NCBI GenBank assembly: GCA_902514295.1
Contig: CABXQE010000005.1
Coordinates: 1-64,000 of the forward strand
Source of the DNA: an uncultured SAR86 cluster bacterium
Lineage (GTDB): Bacteria; Pseudomonadota; Gammaproteobacteria; Magnimaribacterales; Magnimaribacteraceae
Length of the DNA stretch: 64,000 bases
Direction: 5' to 3'
The translations under genes were made by a program, and so were the position numbers. Position 1 is the first letter of the stretch. Each line of letters starts with the position of its first letter. Shown piece after piece: positions 17,816 to 28,701 of the stretch. Below the pieces are notes generated by a model that had not been told where the DNA came from, searched no databases, and saw only the letters and a program-made list of their open reading frames with translations.

Positions 17816-18817
17816 ATGATTAAAACAAGAACACTGATATGTAAATCATTGAGTGATGACATGTCGGGAGTGGAATTGGTTGAAAATCAGATAAATGAAC
17901 CTAAAGAAAACGAAGTCCTAATTAAAGTCAAAGCAGCATCAGTGAATTTTCCTGATCTTCTTATGACCCAAGGAAAGTATCAACATAAACCTGATTTACC
18001 TTTCGGACTAGGTATGGAAGGCTCTGGAATTGTTCAATCCGTTGGCTCTAAAGTTTCAAAAGCAAAAGAAGGTGATGAAGTAACTTTTGGAGCCTTAGGT
18101 AATGGCGCTTTTACTGAACTTATATGTGTAAGTGAGAACAGTGTTGAGATTAAACCAAGTAACTTAACCTTTGAACAAGCAGCAGCGTTTCAAACCGCTT
18201 ATCTAACAGCTTACGTTTCTTTAGTTAGAAGAGGAGAATTAAAGAGTGGAGAAAACCTTTTGGTACATGGATCTACTGGAGGTGTTGGAATGGCAGCTGT
18301 GCAGCTTGGAAAATATCTCGGTGCCAAGGTAATTGCTACTGGAACATCTGAAGAGAAATTAAAAGAAACTATCAATTGGGGGGCTGATCATACGGTTCTG
18401 ACTCATAAAGAAGATAAAGTGGAGTTCAGAAGTGAAGTTAAAGAGCTTACCGGAGGTCTCGGTGCTGATGTTATATATGATCCAGTTGGTGGAGATGTTT
18501 TTGATCACTCCATAAGATGCATTAACTGGGGTGGAAGGATCTTAATTGTTGGCTTTGCCAGTGGCAGAATACCTACCCTCCCCATAAATATGGCATTAAT
18601 TAAGGGCTTCTCAGTTGTAGGGGTTAGAGCTGGAGAATTTGCAAGAAAAAACCCCGAGAAAGGCATAGAGAATAATCAGGAAATAAGAAGAATATGCGAA
18701 GAGGGATTTTTTGATCCTTATATTTGTAAAACCTTCCCTTTGTCTAAAGCTAAAGAGTCTATCCAGCACCTTTCTGAAAGGAAGTTAATTGGTAAAATCG
18801 TAGTAAAAATAGATTAG
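17816..18817 (+). CDS. NADPH:quinone oxidoreductase / zinc-independent MDR family
   Basis: 333 aa; LVHGSTGGVGMAAVQLGKYLGAKVIATGTS, GADVIYDPVGGDVF. Confidence 0.9.
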   Translation: MIKTRTLICKSLSDDMSGVELVENQINEPKENEVLIKVKAASVNFPDLLMTQGKYQHKPDLPFGLGMEGSGIVQSVGSKVSKAKEGDEVTFGALGNGAFTELICVSENSVEIKPSNLTFEQAAAFQTAYLTAYVSLVRRGELKSGENLLVHGSTGGVGMAAVQLGKYLGAKVIATGTSEEKLKETINWGADHTVLTHKEDKVEFRSEVKELTGGLGADVIYDPVGGDVFDHSIRCINWGGRILIVGFASGRIPTLPINMALIKGFSVVGVRAGEFARKNPEKGIENNQEIRRICEEGFFDPYICKTFPLSKAKESIQHLSERKLIGKIVVKID

Positions 18818-19036
18818 TTAGTAGTTATATGGTTTAGAAATATCCAGCAAAGCAGGTCTTTTACCTTCTCCAACCCAAATAAAATTGTGAGCTACCATAC
18901 CCGGTTCAACGTATTTAGGTCTGCCTATAATCTTGTAGTTGTTTTCAGTGCAATGAGATTCTATTTCTTGGTCGGAATTTGACACAAGATAATTCCTAAC
19001 ATTCTCAGCATCAACTGCTACTGCATAATAAAACAT
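18818..19036 (-). CDS. Hypothetical protein
   Basis: 72 aa ORF fitting the compact gene order; no family recognised. Confidence 0.5.
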   Translation of the reverse strand: MFYYAVAVDAENVRNYLVSNSDQEIESHCTENNYKIIGRPKYVEPGMVAHNFIWVGEGKRPALLDISKPYNY

Positions 19037-19045
19037 TTTTATATT

Positions 19046-19420
19046 TTATAACTTTAGGCAAGTAATTGGTTCTACTAAATCCATGTATTTAGCGTAATCA
19101 ACATTAAGAGTCTCTTTGTTTAACTTTAACACCGGGATAAACTTATCTTTGCTTTTACTTCCGTCGGTGTACATGCCTAGTTCATAATGATTTTTACTAA
19201 CCAATAAATCCATTTCAAGGTTCCCTTTCCTTAAAGTTTGAATAGCTTTTTTAGTTGCAACACCTAAAGTTAAAGAAAAAGCTACCTTAGGCTCAATGTT
19301 CCAATTATCGCCCACACCAGCCATGACACATTGAAATTTAATTAGATCTGCTTTTATAAAGCCAGAAAACAATATAAATAAAATAAAAGTTATCTTTTTA
19401 TTCATATCTACATGGGACAT
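19046..19420 (-). CDS. Hypothetical secreted protein
   Basis: 124 aa with hydrophobic N-terminus (FILFILFSGFIKA). Confidence 0.55.
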   Translation of the reverse strand: MSHVDMNKKITFILFILFSGFIKADLIKFQCVMAGVGDNWNIEPKVAFSLTLGVATKKAIQTLRKGNLEMDLLVSKNHYELGMYTDGSKSKDKFIPVLKLNKETLNVDYAKYMDLVEPITCLKL

Positions 19421-19733
19421 TGCTATTGGTTCGGCAAATACCTAATTTCTCATTTAAATCTCTTTGGTTTATCTCTTTAAAGTCTTCTTGTACTGTTTTT
19501 ATATTTTTAAATCTTTCTTCACAGTTAAGATTTCTTGAGTCTATTTCTAAAAGAAGTTCTTTCAATAAATAGGTCCTATCTTGGACATTCATTTTGCTGT
19601 AATCAGGATCACCCTCAGGAAAGCATAAATAATAATCATCAACTTCTGTGATAGGCACCTTTATGCCCTCTATTAAAGTTGAGCAAGAAGCAAGTGATAG
19701 AGCGCAAAAGCAAAGTATATATAACTTGTTCAT
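19398..19733 (-). CDS. Hypothetical lipoprotein
   Basis: 111 aa; MNKLYILCFCALSLASCS lipobox. Confidence 0.6.
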   Translation of the reverse strand: MNKLYILCFCALSLASCSTLIEGIKVPITEVDDYYLCFPEGDPDYSKMNVQDRTYLLKELLLEIDSRNLNCEERFKNIKTVQEDFKEINQRDLNEKLGICRTNSNVPCRYE

Positions 19734-20501
19734 CTAATAAACTAACTCAATAATTAAGAAAAGAATTGAAGGCGCTAGAAGACATCCAAGTCCAGTATAA
19801 AAGGTTGCAGTCATAGCACCATAGGGCACTAATTTAGGATCTACCGCTGCTAAACCAGCCGCTACACCACTATTAGTTCCCATCAATCCTCCAAAGATCA
19901 TGGCTGAGTTTGGATTATTTAGACCGATATATTTAGCTAAAAGCGGAGTACCAATCATTACTAAGATAGATTTGACTAAGCCTGCAGCTATGCTTAATGC
20001 GATAACTTCAGAACTGGCGCCTAATGCACTCCCTGTAACTGGCCCAACCACAAAAGTAACAGTTCCCGCTCCAATCGTTGTGATGCTAATAGCATCAGTG
20101 TATCCAAAAATGATAGCAACTATAGCTCCTACAAAAAAAGATAAAGCAACTCCAATAAATAAAGAAGAAACCCCTGCGATACCAGATGCCTTTAGATCAT
20201 CTAACTTAACGCCATAAGCCGTAGCTACAATTGCAAAATCTCTCAACATGGCTCCGCCTAACAAACCAACACCTGATAAAAGGCCAATGTCTGCCACACC
20301 TTGCTTGCCTCCGGTATAAGTGCCGCCCAAATAAGCAAATACAAGGCCTAAAAGAATAGCTATAGCAGAGCCATGAAATTTTCCTCGGGTTAATTTATTT
20401 GAAAGGAAATAAGAAAACCAAACAATACAACCTACAAAAACAAAGGAGGTGATAAGTCCATTCTTAGAAAGAACGGTGTTAATGATCTCGAATATATCCA
20501 T
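19734..20501 (-). CDS. madM: Malonate transporter subunit MadM
   Basis: 255 aa; TGGKQGVADIGLLSGVGLLGGAMLRDFAIVATAYGV; adjacent to a MadL-like gene. Confidence 0.85.
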   Translation of the reverse strand: MDIFEIINTVLSKNGLITSFVFVGCIVWFSYFLSNKLTRGKFHGSAIAILLGLVFAYLGGTYTGGKQGVADIGLLSGVGLLGGAMLRDFAIVATAYGVKLDDLKASGIAGVSSLFIGVALSFFVGAIVAIIFGYTDAISITTIGAGTVTFVVGPVTGSALGASSEVIALSIAAGLVKSILVMIGTPLLAKYIGLNNPNSAMIFGGLMGTNSGVAAGLAAVDPKLVPYGAMTATFYTGLGCLLAPSILFLIIELVY

Positions 20502-20854
20502 TATTTTTTGATCTTGCTTAAGACTGGAATTAATAAAAAAGAAAGTAGCACAGCAACACCTCCAGAAAGAAGAGCAATTAATCCTCCGTCTATTGCACCT
20601 AAAACATTCTGCTTGGAGGCCATAGCCACAACTATAGGAATGTAGATCATGCTCCAGAACGTAATCCCTTTTTCCGTAATATCGCCGAGCCTAAATGATT
20701 TCTTTAAGTAATCTGATAAAAAGATTAAGAGAAGCATAGCTATTCCAATGCCTCCGATATTGGCATCAATTCCAAATAACCTGCCCAGAAACTCTCCTAA
20801 AATAATCCCTAAGAGCATACAGAGGGATAATAAAGCTACGCCGTAAATTACCAT
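20501..20854 (-). CDS. madL: Malonate transporter subunit MadL
   Basis: 117 aa; GIILGEFLGRLFGIDANIGGIGIAMLLLIFLSDYL. Confidence 0.85.
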   Translation of the reverse strand: MVIYGVALLSLCMLLGIILGEFLGRLFGIDANIGGIGIAMLLLIFLSDYLKKSFRLGDITEKGITFWSMIYIPIVVAMASKQNVLGAIDGGLIALLSGGVAVLLSFLLIPVLSKIKK

Positions 20855-20871
20855 TCTTAATATTATTTCAC

Positions 20872-22686
20872 TTATTTAATTGAAAAGGCCAAAATAACAT
20901 TACCTGCTATTTGTCCATGTTGAGAGTATCCACTATTGATAAATACCCAATCGTCAACAATGACAGGTCCTGCAGCATCTATGGATCCACCTGCAGCAGG
21001 ATTGCCGTTAACCGTTTGATAATCTCTTAGCGTATCAAATTCCCATAATTTATTTCCATTTACGGTTGAGTGAGCCGAAAACCTTCCATCCAAGGTGCCT
21101 GCGTACAGAACGTCTCTCGCTACAGATATAGGAGCTGAAAACCCAACAGTACATACTCCTTCTCCTACCAAAGGTTTTCTGTCTTTACAAATGTCGTCTA
21201 GCTTATAAGACCATAAGATTTTACCTTCTTCAAAATCTAATGCGTACAATCCAGGTTTAGGTTCTGTGTCATACTTTCTTCCAACCTCTCTATCCGAAAT
21301 GGGTACATACAATCTTTCGTTGTCAGTTGACATGCCAAAGTGAACACCGCCTAAAAGTCCACCTCTTCCAACTTTAGTTTTCCAATCTATTCTCCCCGTA
21401 GAGGTATTTAACCTAAAGACCCAGCCTGATTTTTGTCCTGCAAATAAAGCTTTATTTCCATTTTTATCAAAAGATTGAATTACAGAAGCACCAAAGTCGA
21501 AATCGGGACCATCTTCTTCAGGACAAGTCATTCTTTTGATTACAGGAATTTCGCATCCCACATTGTGGGCATCACCGGATAAAGTTTGTGTAGCCCATAA
21601 TTTTTTACCTGTCTTAATGTTTAAGCTAATAATGGCGTCACTGAATTCCGAAGCAGGAGATTGTGTACTTTGTCCTGTCCCAAAAAAGACTCTTCCTTCC
21701 TCAATATCAACACCAGGGGCGTTCCAAACAGCCGCTCCAGATGGAGCAAACTTTTTAACTCTTGTAATTAGTCCTTTCTCAGTAAATTGTGCTTCTTTCA
21801 GTACCCTATGATTCCAAATAATTTCTCCACTTGAGGAATTTATAGCTGCCATGCCTCCGCTAGTTTTACAACATTCATAAGTAGGATCTATAGCTAAAAC
21901 GGTTTCATAAGTTGAAATGGGAACTAAAAGATAATTACCCACGTGAACAGGCGAAGCCGAAGGAGTGTTCGATTCATATTCTTTAGGTATCTTAGTTTTC
22001 CAAATTAATTTTCCATCTAATGCATTAATTTTAAAAACATTAAAATCCCAATCTACTAGGTACAAAGCATCTTTATTTACTGTATCTACAGCAGGAGCAT
22101 TCCTTAATCTTGCCTTTGATTGAAATTCCCAATAGAGACAACCATTCTCTTTATCCAGGGCATATAAAGTATCTGATCCAGATACGAATACCAATTCTCC
22201 AATTACTATAGGTTGGGCTCGTACCTCTTGGCTGCCTATACCAAAGGACCATTTAAGTTTTAGCTCTTTTATATTTCCGGAATTGATATTTGTATTGATT
22301 TGATTTCTTGAATTAAAGGCATCATAACCCCAACTAAACCAATTAGAATTTGAGTTCAAGGAATCTTCAGAAAGACCTTTTTTACAGTAATTATCATTAG
22401 CTTTTGTTTTAGCTAAATCACCTTCTCCCTTTGAAAGATGCTGAGCTAGAGCTTCTTTTTGCTCAACAGAAAGATGTTGGGCTTGCTGTTTCATTTTACC
22501 CTCCTGCAAAACATTCAGTAATTCAGATTGAGAGTAATACGTCATTGAAGAAAGAGAGATCAAATTAAGACTGCTATCTTCATGACATGAAGCGCAATTG
22601 TCTTTGGATAGAACTTCTCCGTCTAAAGCATAAACAGAAGTTGAAAAAAGAAAAAATAAAGCTAGATAAAATTTCATTACTTTCAT
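20872..22686 (-). CDS. PQQ-dependent dehydrogenase with N-terminal c-type cytochrome motif (PVA-dehydrogenase-like)
   Basis: 604 aa; signal peptide; CASCHE (CXXCH); repeated beta-propeller W motifs (GKLIWKTKIP, GEIIWNHRV, GKILWSYKL, GNKLWEFD). Confidence 0.85.
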   Translation of the reverse strand: MKVMKFYLALFFLFSTSVYALDGEVLSKDNCASCHEDSSLNLISLSSMTYYSQSELLNVLQEGKMKQQAQHLSVEQKEALAQHLSKGEGDLAKTKANDNYCKKGLSEDSLNSNSNWFSWGYDAFNSRNQINTNINSGNIKELKLKWSFGIGSQEVRAQPIVIGELVFVSGSDTLYALDKENGCLYWEFQSKARLRNAPAVDTVNKDALYLVDWDFNVFKINALDGKLIWKTKIPKEYESNTPSASPVHVGNYLLVPISTYETVLAIDPTYECCKTSGGMAAINSSSGEIIWNHRVLKEAQFTEKGLITRVKKFAPSGAAVWNAPGVDIEEGRVFFGTGQSTQSPASEFSDAIISLNIKTGKKLWATQTLSGDAHNVGCEIPVIKRMTCPEEDGPDFDFGASVIQSFDKNGNKALFAGQKSGWVFRLNTSTGRIDWKTKVGRGGLLGGVHFGMSTDNERLYVPISDREVGRKYDTEPKPGLYALDFEEGKILWSYKLDDICKDRKPLVGEGVCTVGFSAPISVARDVLYAGTLDGRFSAHSTVNGNKLWEFDTLRDYQTVNGNPAAGGSIDAAGPVIVDDWVFINSGYSQHGQIAGNVILAFSIK

Positions 22687-23426
22687 TAATACAAAAATAA
22701 AATAATAGTCACAAGAAAGCCAGTAAAGATAATGAATTTTCTTACAATTATTTCTGGAAGTGCTTGAGTTAACTTAGCTCCGCAAAAACCGCCTATTGCT
22801 GAAAAGATCATCATATAAAAAACATACGACCACTCTATAAAGCCACTTATAAAGAAAATACACACAGACACAGAAGTTAAAAGAAAAGAAAGTAGAGATT
22901 TGATTGCTGATAAGTGTTTGATCGTCATCTCTCTACCTAAAGAAAGAGCTGCTAAAGTTGCTATTCCCAAACCTCCATTAAAATACCCTCCGTATACACT
23001 TACCAAACTAACCCCAAGGAGTTGAGGTAAGTTTCTTGATTTCTCTTCTTTCTTGTTTCTTTTCGGATTAAAAATAAAAAGCAAAGTAGCAAGCAAGATT
23101 AACCAAGGTAAAAGGGATATAAATACTTCATCTTTTGTGTTTATCAACAATAGAGCTCCTAAAACGGAACTTGCACTAGCTATGCTAGCTAAGGTTATTA
23201 TGTGTTTTCTATCTAAATCGCGATAAAGATTCTTAAATCCAATCACCGATCCAAAATAACCTGGTAATAATGAAGCTGCGCTAGTTGTATTAGCATTAAT
23301 CGGAGATATGCCTAGGAATATCAGAGCAGGTAAAGTTATAAAGCTACCTCCTCCAGCAAGTGCATTAAGATTTCCTGCTAAGAAAGCTGCTGCACATACA
23401 ATAAAAACACTCAGGATGGGTTCCAA
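22686..23426 (-). CDS. TauE/SafE-family sulfite exporter-like membrane protein
   Basis: 246 aa; FLAGNLNALAGGGSFITLPALIFLGISPINANTTS; GGYFNGGLGI. Confidence 0.9.
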   Translation of the reverse strand: MEPILSVFIVCAAAFLAGNLNALAGGGSFITLPALIFLGISPINANTTSAASLLPGYFGSVIGFKNLYRDLDRKHIITLASIASASSVLGALLLINTKDEVFISLLPWLILLATLLFIFNPKRNKKEEKSRNLPQLLGVSLVSVYGGYFNGGLGIATLAALSLGREMTIKHLSAIKSLLSFLLTSVSVCIFFISGFIEWSYVFYMMIFSAIGGFCGAKLTQALPEIIVRKFIIFTGFLVTIILFLY

Positions 23427-23446
23427 AACTGTAAAGAATTAAATCT

Positions 23447-23731
23447 TTAGACTCCTTCTACGATTACAACAAACCTGTTAGAAGATACAAGGGCGTGCTC
23501 CAAAGCTACTTTATACTCTTCGGAATGATAAGCCTCTAATGCCTTTTCTTTAGAATCAAACTCAATTAGTACAGTTCTCTCAAGTCCACTGCCTTCTAAT
23601 TCAACTTGGTCTCCTCCTCTAACTAAAAACTTACCACCATATTTTTCAATGGCCGGACCAGCTAATTTAGCGTACTCACCATATTCTTCAGCATCATTCA
23701 CATGACATCTATTAACCCAATAACCTTTCAT
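23447..23731 (-). CDS. DUF1330 family protein
   Basis: 94 aa; MKGYWVNRCHVNDAEEYGEYAKLAGPAIEKYGGKFLVRGG...RTVLIEFDSKEKALEAYHSEEYK. Confidence 0.9.
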   Translation of the reverse strand: MKGYWVNRCHVNDAEEYGEYAKLAGPAIEKYGGKFLVRGGDQVELEGSGLERTVLIEFDSKEKALEAYHSEEYKVALEHALVSSNRFVVIVEGV

Positions 23732-24250
23732 TTAATCTCTATCCTCCCATCTTGTATTTAAAACCATGCTGCTGGTTAAGTTAACTATCTCGTAAGGTTC
23801 ATTTTTATAAATAACAGGTTCAAATTTTGTCTTCCTTGTTCTTGCTTTAAGAAACTTCTTCGCATCTTTTTTCTTAAAAGCGCCCTCAGCTTTTAAAACC
23901 TCAATATTCACTAAAGACCCTTCTTTAGAAATATTATAAGAATAAGTAAAAGAACTTTTTCCACTTGGTGTATCGGCAGGGGTCTCGAAGCCTGGAGAGA
24001 CGAAAGACGGGGTACAAAATAATCTTTTGCAGACTGCTAGAGTTTTTGAATCGTCCCAACTTTTAAAAGAGCAGCTTGATCCCTGACAACTTAGACAAGT
24101 ATTAAAAGCAGAATCTCTATGCTTAAGAACTGCACTTAATATACTTTCGGTCATGGGAATCATTGGGTCGCAAGCCACGGGCTGTACTTCTTCAGAAAAA
24201 TTAAAATAACTAATAAAAATTAAAGATAAAACATAAGTAATCTTTTTCAT
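23732..24250 (-). CDS. Hypothetical secreted protein with TonB-C-like region
   Basis: 172 aa; signal peptide; FTYSYNISKEGSLVNIEVLKAEGAFKKKDAKKFLKARTRKTKFEPV resembles a TonB C-terminal fold. Confidence 0.6.
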   Translation of the reverse strand: MKKITYVLSLIFISYFNFSEEVQPVACDPMIPMTESILSAVLKHRDSAFNTCLSCQGSSCSFKSWDDSKTLAVCKRLFCTPSFVSPGFETPADTPSGKSSFTYSYNISKEGSLVNIEVLKAEGAFKKKDAKKFLKARTRKTKFEPVIYKNEPYEIVNLTSSMVLNTRWEDRD

Positions 24251-24327
24251 TAGAACCTCATAATATTATTAACCCGTTTAGATTAACCTTTAACACGGTC
24301 AACTTAAAGTGATTAGTCTGGAGTATA

Positions 24328-26541
24328 TTAAGATTTAAATGTAAGTCTTGTTGAATGAAGAATGGGTTCAGTATAACCACTCGGTTGAATCCTTCCTTGC
24401 AAAGCTAAATCACAAGCTGCAGAAAAGGCTAACCCTTCGTAACTTGGTGACATGTTTGTATATTCAGAATCACCTTCATTTTGTTTATCAACAATTACTG
24501 CCATCTTTTTCATTGTTTCTACAACCTGTTCTTCTGAGCAGATTTCGTGATGTAACCAGTTAGCTATGTGTTGACTAGAAATCCTACAAGTAGCCCGATC
24601 CTCCATTAGACCGACATTATTAATATCAGGCACCTTGGAACAGCCTATACCTAAATCCACCCATCTAACCACATAACCCAATATGCCTTGGCAGTTATTA
24701 TCTAGCTCATCCTGTATATCTTTTTCGCTTAGTGATGAAGCATCTTCAAGTAAAGGAATGGTGAGTATGGCGTTAAGATCAGCTTTATTTCTAGATTTAA
24801 TTGTTTCCTGCCTTTCACTTACTAATACTTGGTGATAATGAATGGCATGTAAAGTAGCTGCAGTAGGCGAAGGGACCCAAGCGCAGTTCGCGCCTGCTTC
24901 AGGATGCATAGATTTACTCTCATACATTCCTAACATTTCGTCAGGCATAGCCCACATGCCTTTACCTATTTGTGCTTTTCCGCTAAAACCAGTTTCAAGA
25001 CCAACATCTACATTCCAGTCTTCATAAGCATTTATCCAGGGCTGTTGTTTCATAAGAGCTTTCGGAATCATTGGTCCTGCTTCCATGCTAGTATGAATTT
25101 CATCACCGGTTCGATCTAAGAAACCTGTATTAATAAAAATAACTCTGTCTTTCGCTGCCCTAATGCATTCCTTCAAATTAACAGTTGTTCTTCTCTCTTC
25201 ATCCATAATGCCAACTTTTACAGTTAAGGGTTTTATATCAAGAGCTTTCTCAACAGCCGAAAATAAATCACAGGTAAATTGAACTTCTTCAGGACCATGC
25301 ATTTTAGGTTTTACAATATAAACACTTCCAGTTCTTGAATTGCTAAGACTTCCGGTTTTCATCAAGTCATGCTTGGCAATGCAAATTGTAAACATGGCGT
25401 CTAAAATTCCTTCAGGGATCTCATTACCTTCTTTATCAAGCACAGCAGGGTTAGTCATAAGATGTCCAACGTTTCTGACCAGTAACACGCTTCTTCCAGG
25501 TAAAGTTAATGACTCGCCGTCTGATCTAGAATACTCCCTATCTGCATTAAGGGATCTTGTCATTTCTTGATCTCCCTTTACAAATGTTTCTTTTAAATCT
25601 CCTTTCATTAAACCTAGCCAGTTCCTGTAAGCTATGGTTTTATCTTCAGCATCCACTGCAGCAACTGAATCTTCTAAATCTTGTATAGTTGTTACGGCAG
25701 ACTCCACCATCACATCCTTTATTCCAGCGGGGTCATCTTTACCTACTGAATCTTCTTTATCTACTTGAATTTCTATATGTAAGTTATTGTTTTTTAACAA
25801 TATTCCACTTGGATTATCGGGATCACCTAAATAACCAACAAACTGTCCTTCATCCTTTAAACTAACTGTCGATTGATCAGTCAGAGTTATGTCTAAATTA
25901 TTATCACCAACCTTAAAGCCTGTTACTTCAGCGTAAGATCCAGAACTTAATGCAATAGTTTCATCAAGAAAGTTCTTAGAGAATTCTATAACCTTATCTC
26001 CTCTAACAGGATTGTAAGCCCCTCCTCGCTCAGCACCACCCTCCTCAGATATCATGTCAGTTCCATAAAGAGCATCGTATAAGCTTCCCCATCTAGCATT
26101 AGCTGCGTTTAAAGAGAACCTTGCATTCATTACCGGAACCACGAGTTGTGCTCCAGCTATAGTTTTTATTTCATCATCGACGTTGTCGGTAGAAATTTCG
26201 AAGTCTTCTCCTTCCTCTAGAAGGTAATTGATCTCTTTTAAAAAACTTATATAAGCATCTTGATCATGGGGCTCACCTTTTCTTGAAAGATGCCATTGAT
26301 CTATCTTGCCTTGAATATCTTCTCGTTTCTGAAGAAGTTCTTTACTTCTGGGACCGAATTCATCGAGTATAGTTTCTAAAGAATTCCAAAAGTGGTCTGC
26401 GTCCACACCAATGCCGTCTATAACTTCAGTTCTTAAAAATTCATCCAATTCTTTTGCTACTGTTAAGTTTCCATATTTCAGAGTGTCCGTCATTTTTTGT
26501 CCTATTTCGTGAAAATTTAAAGAGCTTAATCTTACAGCCAT
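24328..26541 (-). CDS. glcB: Malate synthase G
   Basis: 737 aa; [62 protein letters not shown]. Confidence 0.97.
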   Translation of the reverse strand: MAVRLSSLNFHEIGQKMTDTLKYGNLTVAKELDEFLRTEVIDGIGVDADHFWNSLETILDEFGPRSKELLQKREDIQGKIDQWHLSRKGEPHDQDAYISFLKEINYLLEEGEDFEISTDNVDDEIKTIAGAQLVVPVMNARFSLNAANARWGSLYDALYGTDMISEEGGAERGGAYNPVRGDKVIEFSKNFLDETIALSSGSYAEVTGFKVGDNNLDITLTDQSTVSLKDEGQFVGYLGDPDNPSGILLKNNNLHIEIQVDKEDSVGKDDPAGIKDVMVESAVTTIQDLEDSVAAVDAEDKTIAYRNWLGLMKGDLKETFVKGDQEMTRSLNADREYSRSDGESLTLPGRSVLLVRNVGHLMTNPAVLDKEGNEIPEGILDAMFTICIAKHDLMKTGSLSNSRTGSVYIVKPKMHGPEEVQFTCDLFSAVEKALDIKPLTVKVGIMDEERRTTVNLKECIRAAKDRVIFINTGFLDRTGDEIHTSMEAGPMIPKALMKQQPWINAYEDWNVDVGLETGFSGKAQIGKGMWAMPDEMLGMYESKSMHPEAGANCAWVPSPTAATLHAIHYHQVLVSERQETIKSRNKADLNAILTIPLLEDASSLSEKDIQDELDNNCQGILGYVVRWVDLGIGCSKVPDINNVGLMEDRATCRISSQHIANWLHHEICSEEQVVETMKKMAVIVDKQNEGDSEYTNMSPSYEGLAFSAACDLALQGRIQPSGYTEPILHSTRLTFKS

Positions 26542-26614
26542 CTTACCGGTATATAAATAGTATTTTTTTGTTAATTATTAAGCTAGCATAGTTAGCCCAA
26601 AAATATAAAAGGAA

Positions 26615-28693
26615 ATGAATATGACAACCATTAATGAGGTCACAACTTTAGATATAAATGATGAAGTAGCTGTAGTTACTTTAAACTCGCCTCCTGTGAA
26701 TGCACTCTCTGCTAACGTTAGAGAAGGTCTGAATGAAGGTGTAGGGTCAGCGATTAAAAATGAAGCAGTAAAATCCATTGTAATCATTTGTGAAGGTAGA
26801 ACTTTTATAGCAGGAGCCGATATAACAGAATTTGGTCAAGCACCAAAAGGCCCTTCACTCTACGAAGTACAGGACATGATTGAAAACTCTCCAAAGCCCG
26901 TAGTAGCTGCAATACACGGGACAGCTCTAGGAGGAGGTTTAGAAGTGGCTCTTACTTGTCATTACAGAATTGCCGTTCCTTCTTCTAAATGTGGCCTTCC
27001 GGAAGTTAATTTAGGACTGTTGCCTGGTGCTGGAGGCACACAAAGATTGCCTAGGATAGTTGGGGCTGCTAAGGCATTAGTTATGATGACTAGTGGAGAA
27101 CACGTACCTGCAAGTCAATGTCTAGAAATGGGACTGGTTGACGAAATGGCTGATGAAGATAATTTGCTTGGTGGTGCTGTTTCTTTTGCTAAAAAGATCG
27201 TTTCTGAAAACAGACCGTTAGTTAAGGTTAGAGATGCAGACGATAAGATTAAATCGGATAAAGGAAACGGTGCTCTCTTTTCTGATTTTAGGAAGTCTGT
27301 TGCTAGAAAGACCAGAGGTTTTCTAGCTCCTGAATACAACATTCAATGCGTAGAAGCAGCTGTTAACCTTCCATTTGAAGAAGGTTTAAAAGTTGAACAA
27401 GACCTTTTCATGAAACTCATGACTGGTTCTCAATCAGCCGCCCAACGTTATATTTTCTTCGCACAAAGACAAGTCACTAAAATTCCTGATATAGAAAAAG
27501 ATACTGAAATAAAATCTATTGAATCAGTTGGTGTCATTGGTGCTGGAACCATGGGTGGAGGTATATCCATGAATTTTGCCAATGTAGGCATTCCAGTAAC
27601 CATTATTGAACAAAGCCAAGAAAGACTGGATAAAGGATTAAGCATAATAAGAAAGAATTATGAGAACACTGCAGCCAAAGGAAGGATAACTTCTGAGCAA
27701 GTAGAAGAAAGGATGAGTCTTATTGATGGACAGACCACTTTAGATTCTTTATACACGCAAGACCTTATTATTGAGGCAGTCTTTGAGAATATGAATCTTA
27801 AGAAAGATATTTTTAAACAGCTAGATGAGATTTGTAAAGAAGGCGCTATCCTGGCTTCCAACACATCTGCGTTGGATGTAAATGAAATTGCAGCGGAAAC
27901 CAAAAGACCTGAAGACGTTATAGGCCTTCATTTCTTCAGCCCTGCTAATGTCATGAGATTGTTAGAAATAGTCAGAGGAGAAAAGACTTCTAAATCAGTT
28001 GTTGCCAGTTCTCTAGCGATTGCTAAGAGAATCCAAAAAATCGCTGCGGTTGTTGGTGTTTGCCCAGGCTTTGTAGGAAATAGAATTCTTGCGCAAAGAC
28101 AAAGAGAAGCTAATAAGCTAATTTTGGAAGGTGCCCTACCTTGGGATATAGATGACGCTCTTTTTGATTTTGGATTCCCAATGGGGCCTTTTGCTATGTC
28201 TGATCTAGCTGGATTAGATATTGGTTGGAACAAAGAAACTTCAAACGGAGAAACTTTAAGAGATGTTTTATGTGAAGCTGGAAGATTGGGACAAAAATCA
28301 GGAAAGGGTTTTTATGTTTATGATGAAAATAGAAACAAATCACCTGACCCTGAAGTAGAAGCATTAATAAAGAAATTTGGAGAAGAACGTCAAATTCAAA
28401 TGAGAGATATAAGCAAAGAAGAAATTCTTGAACGTTGCTTGTACCCAATGATTAACGAAGGCTTCAAGATCCTAGAAGAAGGGATGGCTATAAGAGCAAG
28501 CGATATCGATATCGTTTGGACCAATGGTTACGGCTGGCCAGTCTACGAAGGCGGACCTATGTTCTACGGAAACCTAGTTGGTTACGATAAAGTTTTAGCC
28601 TGGCTTCAACAAGCCGAAAAAGAACTTGGGCCTGAATTTAAACCTTCACCTTACTTAGAAAGAGTTGTGGCAGAAAAGATTAATATACTCTAG
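26615..28693 (+). CDS. Enoyl-CoA hydratase/3-hydroxyacyl-CoA dehydrogenase, bifunctional (FadB/FadJ-like)
   Basis: 692 aa; AGADITEFGQ, GTALGGGLEVALTCHYRIA, GVIGAGTMGGGISMNFANVGIPV, VGNRILAQRQREANKLILEGALPWDID. Confidence 0.95.
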   Translation: MNMTTINEVTTLDINDEVAVVTLNSPPVNALSANVREGLNEGVGSAIKNEAVKSIVIICEGRTFIAGADITEFGQAPKGPSLYEVQDMIENSPKPVVAAIHGTALGGGLEVALTCHYRIAVPSSKCGLPEVNLGLLPGAGGTQRLPRIVGAAKALVMMTSGEHVPASQCLEMGLVDEMADEDNLLGGAVSFAKKIVSENRPLVKVRDADDKIKSDKGNGALFSDFRKSVARKTRGFLAPEYNIQCVEAAVNLPFEEGLKVEQDLFMKLMTGSQSAAQRYIFFAQRQVTKIPDIEKDTEIKSIESVGVIGAGTMGGGISMNFANVGIPVTIIEQSQERLDKGLSIIRKNYENTAAKGRITSEQVEERMSLIDGQTTLDSLYTQDLIIEAVFENMNLKKDIFKQLDEICKEGAILASNTSALDVNEIAAETKRPEDVIGLHFFSPANVMRLLEIVRGEKTSKSVVASSLAIAKRIQKIAAVVGVCPGFVGNRILAQRQREANKLILEGALPWDIDDALFDFGFPMGPFAMSDLAGLDIGWNKETSNGETLRDVLCEAGRLGQKSGKGFYVYDENRNKSPDPEVEALIKKFGEERQIQMRDISKEEILERCLYPMINEGFKILEEGMAIRASDIDIVWTNGYGWPVYEGGPMFYGNLVGYDKVLAWLQQAEKELGPEFKPSPYLERVVAEKINIL

Positions 28694-28701
28694 GGGATCT
28701 T

